A stretch of 64,000 bases of DNA, taken from contig WACJ01000411.1 in assembly GCA_008973525.1 (NCBI GenBank), positions 1 through 64,000 on the forward strand, given 5' to 3'. This DNA is from Stenopsyche tienmushanensis. Its lineage: Eukaryota; Arthropoda; Insecta; Trichoptera; Stenopsychidae. Both the position numbers and the translations under genes were made by a program. The notes beneath the pieces are model-generated. The model saw only the letters and a program-made list of their open reading frames with translations, ran no database searches and was not told the origin of the DNA. Numbering within the stretch: the first letter of the stretch is position 1; every line of letters begins with the position of its first letter. Of the stretch, positions 23,805-33,400 are shown piece by piece.

Positions 23805-24137
23805 ACGAAGGTATGAAGCGCCCGTGGCAAGATTTTGTAATTTAAAATTAAAATACTAGCCCAAAACGAGAACGAAGTGGCCACAAAGTCTGTGTGTCCA
23901 ATCGGTCCGCTTTTCGAACCGCTGACATGACGAACGAGCGCTTAGCGATCGGGCAGACGAAAAATATAAAAACGGACAGAGTCAATCAATGTTGATCCAT
24001 GTAAAGTAGAATGGTCGAGTTAAATAAAAACCATGTGCAACTCTCAACCGGGTCGGTATTCTGCGTTTTGCGCCCCAAGCCCAGTTGCACCCGTGGCAGG
24101 CGCCTGCTTTGCCACGTCCTTTTTACAGCCCTGGCTA
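23805..24137 (+). mobile_element. hAT MITE family B, near-full copy
   Basis: Runs from an eroded GGCCTAACGAAGGTATGAAG to TTTTTACAGCCCTGG, with the CCGCTTTTCGAACCGCTGAC core and the ACGGACAGAGTCAATCAATG block of the reference copy. It also carries a GCGCCCCAAGCCCAGTTGCA block shared inversely with 34870-34900. No clean target duplication remains. Confidence 0.65.
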
Positions 24138-24556
24138 CGAAGGTTCATAAGTACAATCAGATATTGTCCCGTAGTAGTAATGCGCATCGGTACCAGTTCC
24201 AACAATTCTTCAAAAATGTTGTAACTCGTGTTGCAAACACGAAGAAAAACAGCTGATTGAGCTACGCCCCCGATGTCCATACTCTCGTCACATTAGAAAA
24301 TCCTTGAAAACTGGATGATTTTGCTTTGATCTGATTATTTAAATTGGCAGCTAAATCAGTAATTCGTTCTGGAACAGTATTTCGAGACAAAGCGATTGCT
24401 TGAAAATGCTTCAAATTTTCCGGATAAAGAATTTGTGCAGCTCTAATTAGTCATTCCTTGATGAAATCACCTTCAGTTCATAGTTTGGAGTGCTTAGCCA
24501 TCAACTTCGAAAGTTTGGTACATTAATAGTATTATTACATATCGATCAGATTACAA

Positions 24557-25245
24557 TAGACTCTCGATTATCCGGGATGGGGGGCTGCCAGGGAGGACAA
24601 ACGCGAATAACTGGAAACACAGATAATCCAAATCATGTATGATAGGATGATCGCGTATTTGCGAGCGAATTTTAGTAATTCAGAAAAGGCTCGGATAGAG
24701 ACAGAGACGGATACAAGGTAGCACAGTTCGGTAACGGTGCATTAGAGACAGAGACGGAGAGCTTTCTGCGTACATCGCACGATTGTATAGATCGTTAACA
24801 CAAATTCATTGATTAATAATGATATGTGAATGTTTATATTTACTTGAAGAAATTATTTTGTGCTATCGACAGTGTTTATTTATTTAGCTCGTTCGTCGCT
24901 GCATCCATCAGATATGTGTCTCCGAAAAGCGAGTCCAGGGTCTCATTGTTACGTATTTCTATAACGACTTGCAAATGTCAACATTACGAACGTCTTTCTT
25001 TAGTGTCTTCCAGATGACAACTGTCTAAATATCTTCCGAGATACTGTGGTCTTGACAAATAAGTGGATTTGTACGGATGATAAGTTGCGGACAAGCAAAT
25101 ATAGCAGCGGTGCGGAAGGCCTATGGACAATCAGTTTAACACTTTCGTTGCTCGATGTCGACCACAATTTCGAGCTCAATTTATAAGAGTGCTCTTTCTG
25201 AATCACTGGAATTCGCTCGCAAATACGCGATAATCCTACCGTATA
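24557..25245. repeat. Family D-related repeat inside a 30-bp inverted repeat
   Basis: A left GACTCTCGATTATCCGGG resembles pogo/Tigger termini. Arms at about 24639-24671 (ATCGCGTATTTGCGAGCGAA) and 25210-25240 (its complement) are inverted and enclose a block at 24690-25110 shared with 12950-13530 and with family D, including CAGATGACAACTGTCTAAAT. A TTAACACTTTCGTTGCTCGA terminus lies at 25128. This is a composite of at least two insertions. Confidence 0.45.
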
Positions 25246-26190
25246 CGTTAAAGTTTTAGTAATCAATCCATGTGTATCGCTCTTATCATCCCGGGTCCAT
25301 TTTCACAATCTTATTGTCGTTGTAATTTCTGCCTCGTATAACAAGATTTCTCAAACCCTTGCTCGGTTGTTTTGAAAATCAAGATAAATAAACACGAAAT
25401 TTAGCATATTCGACACAGTAAAAAAAGCTTTTTTATGAAATTCAAAGCGATTTACAATTGAATATTATTAAAATATGTCTAAACTCTCTGAAACCATCGA
25501 AAACAGCTATCGCTATGAAACATTTATGAAAGTCAGTGCCATATTATGAAAACGGATTTGATGTTAAATTAAATTAATCGAGCCATTAAATTACGACATG
25601 TCGATAAAACCTAGTATAAAACATATAATAATGATTCACAGAGAAGATAAGTTGGTTATATAAAGGAAAGTAATGCTGAATAAGCGATCATAGCTTTTTC
25701 TAAACAAGCTGTATGTATAATTCTGATCTGATATATATATTTTTTCGTATTATATAAGTGGCAATAAGAATATTAAATTCGTACACTTTTATTATATATT
25801 TGTATTGTTAAATATTTAAATCTTAAAGATAAGGGATCGCCAAATTAAATTTCCGACTTGGGTCCCTTAAATTCGTTGCTTATAGATATCTCAAGAAATA
25901 TAGAAAAATTTCAATGTATAAACGTAATGTTTGGGATCTCGAGAAGAACATTTAACGCCATGGGCTTCCAAAAAGCCAAATGCTTTCAATAACACAAAGT
26001 CAATTCTTCATGAAATATAGCTTTCGTGCTTTGATTTACTCCTGGAGCAAATCACATAATCGGTCGGTTTCTTCGCCGGTATATAATTTCAATTCTTGGC
26101 AACCGTCTCGCGCACATATCCCAAATCATGAAATACAAGTAAGTTAATCTATACAGTGCTATTTCTATTTGATTTCCGTCATCATCTAGA
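25246..26190. other. Unassigned AT-rich stretch
   Basis: No gene or element recognised. Confidence 0.35.
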
Positions 26191-26196
26191 CGCGCT

Positions 26197-26549
26197 AATG
26201 TACAGTGTATACTCACATAGTTGCGGTGAGACATGTCGGCGATTCGTCCTCAGCTGGACGACAAATTCATCGTTCCCCGGGATGTGGGGTTGGATGCACA
26301 GAACAGAAGTAAAAGCGAGGAGTAGCTGCACGCGCGCGTTGCACGTGAAAAGCGCGCACGTGCTTCGAGAGCTCAGACGCAAGCCACCTGTCTGCAACGG
26401 CGCTCGCGACGCACTGCTGGTTCCCGGGAGTCCCTAGTCACGTGGACTATCCTCTTTTAGAACACTCTACGCAAATAAACTCTTTAAACTTATCTTCCGA
26501 ACCTGTTACATGAAAGCTCTTCCTTCCGGGTTGCTACCCCAACATTTTA
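26197..26549 (+). repeat. Possible solo LTR
   Basis: A GC-rich block starting TGTACAGTG and ending CCCCAACA, with AATAAA near 26475 followed by CTCTTTAAAC. TG...CA ends, length about 350 bp and a late polyadenylation signal fit an LTR. No target duplication is evident and no second copy is in the window. Frames inside it are GC-driven. Confidence 0.35.
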
Positions 26550-26861
26550 ATTCAACACGTCCAGCTTAGATCATCGATCAGGATCGTCTCCGAATAATTA
26601 GGAATCGAAAATGTTAAGACGAAAAACGCTTCCAAAAATATCATTACTTTGGAATGAAGTTTAAATCAGTGTTCCCCAAACTTTTTACACCTGCGGACCG
26701 GTAAAAAAAAAAATTATTTTGCGGACCACTAAACGTGACGGACTGGTCGTGTTAATTGTTGGCGTGCAAACTTCGTCTGGAAACCTCTGTCTCGTGAATA
26801 GGGAGTCAGGGAACCACGTTGAAAGCTACTAAATCGAGATAAATCTGAACGCTTGGAAACA

Positions 26862-27083
26862 GTGGCGTAACTACTAATTGGCAACCTTAGACGACGCCCA
26901 GGGGCAGCAACTCTCTAATCTATGTATAAATATATACAGTACATATATATGTTTTTCAAATTGTTATATTAACCTTTCCCTACCGGTGATGTATTTACTA
27001 CACATCGACTCTAATAATGGGAATATCGATATGAAATATAATAGATACCGGCTTTAGAATTTTTGTATTCCTCCGTAATATAA
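26862..27083 (+). repeat. Repeat family C, copy 2
   Basis: Near-identical to 22729-22953, starting CAGTGGCGTAACTACTAATT. It sits inside the larger hAT element. Confidence 0.55.
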
Positions 27084-27244
27084 TCACGAATCACATAAAA
27101 GTGTTACAGTATATAAGCATTCATCTGCAGCGATGGAAATAAATAATTTGTCGGGAAATCGGGAATTTTGCAAGTTTTAGTCCGCGTCTCAGCAGAAAGG
27201 ATGATGAGAAACGAAAATGGGGACTCACGCGGTCATCAACTAGC

Positions 27245-27370
27245 ATTTAAATATCTCCAACAAGTGTGGAGGCTGAGCTTGCATTTTCAGCAGCATGTTG
27301 CCTGGCTACCAAAATCAAATCCAGACTAAATGACGAAACACTCGATGCTTTAATGGTTTATTTATTTATT
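27245..27370 (+). pseudogene. hAT transposase dimerisation domain fragment
   Basis: The frame SVEAELAFSAACCLATKIKS followed by RLNDETLDAL matches the conserved hATC motif, in which an SVExERxFS segment is followed by KxRxRLxxxTxxAL. Upstream catalytic and BED-finger regions are not recognisable. The end runs into a TTTATT-rich microsatellite. Confidence 0.85.
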
Positions 27371-27554
27371 TTTATTTATTTTCCTCTCTTTTTGAGGATT
27401 CCTCCTTTTCGATGTCGTTGAATGAGCGGTCGGAGATAAATAATCACCTCATTTACGGAGGTAAAATGCGGATTTCTGTCGCATATGCTGCGAGTCCGCC
27501 TCGGTGCTGCGGAGCCCCATCGCTACTGAAAGGCGGACGTCTCTATCGAGGCCC

Positions 27555-27763
27555 TTTAGGCCTGATCCACACTATGGTGTCAGTAACGGTTCGATCTCGC
27601 TCCGGTCTCGGTCCGATCAAATATTCTTACACAAGAAACAATCAGAGTATTCACACTATAGGATCGTTCCAATCCCGTTTTTTGTATGAGAATATTTGAC
27701 CGGACCGAGACCGAGAGCGAGATCGAACCGTTACCGGCACCATAGTGTGGATCAGGCCTTAAG
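27555..27763. mobile_element. Foldback (long inverted repeat) element
   Basis: Two arms of about 75 bp, 27555-27632 and 27688-27763, are near-perfect complements around a loop of about 55 bp. The outer ends read TTTAGGCCTGATCCACACTA and the complement of TTAAGGCCTGATCCACACTA. Arms include GGTTCGATCTCGCTC and GGTCTCGGTCCG. RNA from either strand would form a long hairpin. No coding content; open frames across it are artefacts. Confidence 0.8.
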
Positions 27764-28189
27764 CTAAGATTACAGGCGCACGAGCGCGTCCAGCCTCCAG
27801 ACTTCTCTGCGACTCGAAACGCCCCTCGTACTGGACTGCGTGATGCAACCGCGACGAAGACGTCCTTCATGAGGGGATTATTAATCCAAAGAATTCCTTT
27901 ACGAGGATCCTCATTTTCGGGATAATAGTAATTAAATTTTAGTACCAATGCCTTCAAGTGTTGACTTATTGCATTTAAACACCTTTCCTGTCAGCATCAG
28001 CAGCAAATAAATCTTGCAAAAGTGGAAACGCTTCTGAATCAATATCTTCTACGTGACAATCCCAAAGAAGTAGCTTATTTTTAAATGAATCTCGGTGTGC
28101 ATTTTTTCCCTTTTTTTTCAGGTCTGCAGATATAAAAAGGTTGGGAAACACTGGTGTAGAGGTCCGCAGTGGAAAAAGAAGGTCAGAAG

Positions 28190-28335
28190 AACATGGAAAT
28201 ACGTTTTCTTGGTCAAGATCTTTATTTACACTGAGAGAAATACCATAATCACGAGACCGGCGAGAAGAACACGTTTTCCCGCGGCCAAGGCTATCAGACG
28301 AGCCTTTGTCTTCTTCTCCGCGCGTCTACATCCCT
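28190..28335 (-). repeat. Repeat family F, inverse copy
   Basis: Inverse match to 15455-15600, including the complement of CGGGAAAACGTGTTCTTC and of the GTAAATAAAGAT polyadenylation-like block. It lies between the two right termini of the hAT element. Confidence 0.45.
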
Positions 28336-28635
28336 ATTCACTTATCTGTCAAGCACCGGGTCGTGGATCACCGGTTGAGAAACACTGATTTAAATAATTA
28401 GTATATCTCGAAAATACTTTTAACTTAATTTTTTTTAATTTTTTTACACAAGTCAGTATAAAATATAATCATCTTCATTATCAACAACTAACTCCCACAT
28501 CTCTCGCAAGATAGTTTTGACTGAAAATACGAATCCAAATGGCTTAAGAAGTCCATAATAAATATACAGTAACGGATAAGAATAAGATAGAAATTCATCC
28601 CTTTTTACTTCGTTATCGCTTAAACATTGAGCTGA

Positions 28636-28800
28636 CCCTTCGTCAGACAACTTCGTTTTGTAATGATAGTTTGTAATCGCTCTGTAGACATGTTCGGGTA
28701 TGGCTTCCAATCGCGAGGCGTTCATTGGTATTGTCAGCGGTCCGAAAAGCGGACCGGATGGACACACAGACCTTGTGGCCACTCGGTCTTCTTTTATGGA
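28636..28800 (-). mobile_element. hAT MITE family B, fragment (minus)
   Basis: Contains the core GGTCCGAAAAGCGGACC and, in inverse order, the blocks CGTTTTGTAATGATAG and TGTAGACATGTTCGGGTA shared with the copies at 4015-4180 and 20325-20465. Confidence 0.6.
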
Positions 28801-29994
28801 TTTTTGCAGCATTTTTGGGGATCACGGAAGTTCCCTCAGAAGCTAACTTACATAGGTGGTTCGTGCCAAATGAGCCTAAGGGAAGTCTACCCATAAAAAT
28901 AATATACTTATAAATCTTACTAATTTATTAACTATTTTTTAGTTTTAAGCTACAAATCTAGTTAGTTTTTTCTTCTTCTTCTTCTATAAGGCAGACATTT
29001 TCTATCAATTTTTTTTTTAAAACAACAACCGCCATCTATATGTCAGATCGGGCACTATTGGGACTATCTTTGTATAATATTTTATAATATACATTAAAAT
29101 AATATTTAATATAATACATTTATAATAGTATTTTTAAAATAAAAAATTGGATTTCCGGGAGTGTGGGAAAGTTAATCTGACTTTATTTTAAGACTTACAT
29201 TTAGTAAAAGCGCTAGCCGAGGATTAATTTCTCCAAGAAGAAAAAGGCACATCAAAAACGATTTTGCAAAGATAATACAATAGTTAAATCTTGTATGAAT
29301 TTCAAAAATTATTTTTGCAGAAAATGTATAAAGGAGAAAGCTATCATTTGTAATTAAAAAAACAAAAACACTTCAAAGAAAGAAATAAGAAGAAGATTAG
29401 CAGATTAATGGACCAGTATTTTAATTGCAATATGAAGTTATCATCATATTTAAATGATGATTTATTTATTATTGCAAATTAAATCAATCACTCACGGGCG
29501 TTCCTGCACGACTTTATTAATCGCTTCGGGATTTATTTTTTCAAATCTAGAAAATCAGCCAAATTTATTGGTACGGTGAATATTTTTTCCACAATCTACA
29601 TTTGAACCTGTACCTTTAATAGGAAGAGTCCAGGATCTAAATCACTATACCAAAACTCGGTCTATTTATGGACCAGGATTAATATTTTAAATTCTAACAG
29701 AATAAATTATAAAGACCCTTACTCTTATAGGGATGAAGGAGGCACCCTAAGTAAGTATATGAATAATTTGGATATGAAAACAGGATCAAATGGAAGGATC
29801 TAAAATAAAATATAAATATAATCTCTTTAAAAAATATGGAATATGCAATCAGACATATTGTTGTGAGATAAAACTTTATTGATTAGATCATTGTATAATA
29901 CTACATTGGAATGGAAAACATTAAATGCGTTCTAACATAGGATGATTATATTTTAAATCTAATAAGCTTGAATAATTGTGGTTATTATATTTTG
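28801..29994. other. Unassigned AT-rich stretch
   Basis: No gene recognised. A short CTT microsatellite lies near 28972-28990. A minus-strand AATAAA (as TTTATT) near 29874 could serve the WD40 gene upstream. Confidence 0.35.
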
Positions 29995-30422
29995 TAAAGA
30001 TGAAAAACACCAAGATTTTAAGAAAAAAGATAAAAAACACCGAGATTTTAAGAAAAAAGATAAAAAACACCAAGATTTTAAGAAAAAAGAATACCTAGTG
30101 TATTCTCAAAATCGGTTATAATATTTTAATCGGATTTTTCAAATTTAATATCATTGATAAGATAATGTTATAATAATGCGTATACATCGTAAGAAGAAGA
30201 AAATACCTAGCGTATTCTCAAAATCGGTTATAATATTTTAATCGGATTTTTCAAGTTTAATATCATTGATAAGATAATGTTATAATAATACGTATACATC
30301 GTAAGAAGAAAAAAATACCTAGCGTATTCTCAAAATCGGTTATAATATTTTGATTAGTATTTTCAAGTTTAATATCCTTGATAAGATAATATTATAATAC
30401 TTGTATATATCGTAAGAAAAAA
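29995..30422. repeat. Compound tandem repeat
   Basis: Three copies of a unit of about 30 bp (AAAAACACCAAGATTTTAAG) at 29995-30090 are followed by three copies of a unit of about 111 bp starting ATACCTAG(T/C)G at 30091, 30203 and 30315. The long units share TATTCTCAAAATCGGTTATA and GATAAGATAAT and grow more diverged rightwards. The array ends about 25 bp beyond the WD40 stop codon, so it probably lies in that gene's 3' untranslated region. Confidence 0.9.
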
Positions 30423-30446
30423 GTAATGATGTTTCAGCTAGTATAT

Positions 30447-33400
30447 TTAGGCCCCATTTTTCTGGATAATGTTCACAAGACCATTGCTGGATACGCTTAT
30501 GAAGCTCTTGTAATCCCACGAATATCTTGCGCACCAAACCTGTAAATTATATATAGTCTTCATAAAGTAGATATATTTTAGTAGTTTATATTTTAAAAAT
30601 CTTCTCGGCGGGGAGTCAGTGGTCCTGGGAGAATCACTTGAGGTCAACATAAATGATATTGAGATTACTCCTCTGACTTTGAGTGAAGGCTGACTTTGGG
30701 GTAGACGGTATTCCGGCGGAGTTCTTGAAATGGGGGGGACACCCTCTGCTCATGAGGTTCTGGCAATATGGCAGAGAGAGGTCACGCCTTCTGAGTGGAA
30801 GACGGCCATACTATGTCTCATCCATAAGAAGGGGAATATGCTGCTGTGCTTCAATTACATGGGCATATCCCTTTTAAATATAGCATATAAATTATTCACA
30901 TGGACTCTCATCGGACGGCTGTCACCCATCGTGGAGGAACTTCTCGGAGAATACCAGTGTGATTTCAGATCAGGCAGTCTACTGTGGACCAACTATTTAC
31001 GATCAAACTATTCTCTCAAAAAATTTGGGAGTACCGTGTCGATTTCCACCACGTATTTGTAGACTTTTGCAAGGCATACAACAGCATCAATCGGAAAAAC
31101 TTTGGATGACCATGTTGGAGATGGGAATTCCGGGTAAACTAATGAGGCTGTCGAGGATGTTCATGACCGGATTGGTGAGCATTGTACGTTCCAACGAGAA
31201 TGATTACTGGAGGTTGAACCTCCATGAGTGTCCATAACAAAAATATTGAAAGGGTCCAGGATTTTAAATATCTAGGATCCATCCACACGGAGAAGATCTT
31301 GACGTACAATGAAATAACCTCCAGGATTCAATACGGCAATCAGTGCTGCAATGGCCTGAAGAATATATGGGGAAACAAATTGCTATCGGCTAAAACTAAA
31401 ATGATATAAAACATTGATTAGGCTGGTAGTGGTGTACGGGGGTGAAACATGGACCATGACCGCTCGGGATGTGTTGCGCCTCAAGTGGTTTGAGAAGAAA
31501 GTTTTGTAAAACTTTGAAAATGGCAACAAGCATTGTCGTTGGCGGGGGTTCTCTCATAAGGATATAGGCGCCACCACAAGAAGAAGAAGCTAAATATAAA
31601 GCTGTTTTATATTTGTATTGTGAATATGAAAATCTATAAAATGACTATGTAAATTAGTGTATGTAAAAAATTACCGGCGAGAGATGCGGAAATATTTCAA
31701 TGGGTCCTTTTGTGCTCCTGATATCCCAAAACTTGACGGTTTTATCAGTGCTGCTGCTTATAAATTCACAGTCGTTCTTCGCGATCGAAATTGAGCGGAT
31801 CGAATCGTCATGAGCTCGTTCCACCAGTGTCAATCCTCGAGACATGCGTCTAAATTGACATTCATTATTTAATCACATTTTGAAATTCGAAAGTAAATAA
31901 TTTTAAAATACTTACAGATCAAGCACGGATATGCTTCCGTCTCCGGACACGTTGACAATGAAAGTATCCGTCTTGTTAAAAGCCAGATCAAATATGTAAT
32001 CATCGTGAAACTTGTAGTTGTTAATCAGGGTGTTGACACAGTGATCCGTGATTGAAATCTCACCCGTTGTACTACCGGTGGCAATGTATTCAGCGCCTTC
32101 GCTCTGAAATAAATGAAATAATTGTGTGTAATGACTACATTTTGAAAATACTGCAATTGTAAATTGATCAATAATTACTGCCGCTGCGCGGAACGTATTC
32201 TCATTGTAGTTTTGAAAGACAAAATCTAAGCCACCGTTGCTATCGAACGCCAACGAGTGAGACATACCAAACGCGTATATGTGCGAACAGTTAGGCATCA
32301 CCAAAAACGCGTTGATCAAAGGAGTCAACGAATCCCTGATTTCTTCAGGGACTATGTATTTGTTCATCGGTTCTCCAGTCACTATATCAGTGGCTATGAA
32401 ATGATCCTCCAGAGAGCGGGTAAGCAGAGCTATAAAAAGGAAAAATATTAACATAACAAGACGGAATAGGCTAAATATTGACATTAAAAAATTTTGATAA
32501 AGACAAAGAGAAAACCTATTCAGAGACAAATATTTATATCATTTATAATACAATATTGTAATGTTAATCACTAACTTTTAGTGCAGCCATTGACTGCAAA
32601 TGGCACGTTAAACGCACACTCAGTTTCGACCTGAAAATGCAAATCGAAAGATTCTCCATCGTATTTCCAAACGGTCACGACGCCATCGTCGTCGCCCGTT
32701 ATTATCAATTCCTGCGTTTCCATTCCGACGAATGTTGTCACTTCCGGATTGGGTCCGGGTCTATAAAAATAAATAAATCAATCATTAAAATAACATGGAT
32801 TCGTATGAATATTTAAAAAAATTTCAATTAACGAGGAATGCGGAATAAGAAAATTACACGTATATGGGCAGCTCGATCTTTGTCCAAAGGACATTGTTGA
32901 TGCGATTTTGGGACAGGCGAGTCTCTGTTTTGCTGAACTGCAAAAATATTCATATTAAATCATTAAAATATCTCTACATAATTGCTAGTGATAAAACTAT
33001 AGTTTATATTTTTATTGCCATCCAAATCAATGATCCAAATGACTTAAACCTGTGTAACCAAAAAATAGCGTTGGCTTTCTTCCTTTTTCAGCTTCATGAT
33101 CTGAACACACCATACAGTCTTTATAATTCCTCCCTAATACATCGTAAATAAAATGGGGACTTCTTTTAAAAGCTTAAATATGTAAAGAAATTTTAGCTTC
33201 TCTTTATTAAATCTTTTTATAAATTTATGTGCAGTTTTATTAAAGATCAATTTCATATGCTTTATTTTATTTTATTATTATACAGTCCACGGCTCTAAAT
33301 AAATACTCTTTTAACAACAAGCTGATACTCAGTATATCTACTATTCATTGCTACTTTAACAAATCATGACTTGCTTGTCACTCGCTATCTCTTACATAGT

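Larger units (their letters stand above)
26659..28393 (+). mobile_element. hAT element remnant (1.7 kb) with nested repeats
   Basis: Starts at 26667 with CAGTGTTCCCCAAACTTTTT. A strong inverted partner, the complement of CAGTGTTTCCCAACCTTTTT, ends at 28153. A second hAT-style terminus, the complement of CAGTGTTTCTCAACCGGTGA, ends at 28385. The flanks GTTTAAAT (26659) and ATTTAAAT (28386) could be an 8-bp duplication with one mismatch. At about 27260-27360 a frame reads SVEAELAFSAACC then KIKSRLNDETLDALMVYL, a clear hATC dimerisation domain. The interior holds family C, a foldback repeat and a family F piece. Confidence 0.8.

Noticed and set aside
26156..26437. 93-codon frame and its antisense partner
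   Set aside because: A GC-rich LTR-like block opens frames in several phases; no protein motif is present.
27412..27957. Three open frames around the foldback element
   Set aside because: They run through the inverted arms and a hAT remnant, and the two strands mirror each other.
31912..32529. 205-codon minus frame as an intact coding region
   Set aside because: It begins in intron sequence and crosses another intron (GTAATT...TTTCAG). The spliced model gives a coherent WD40 protein.
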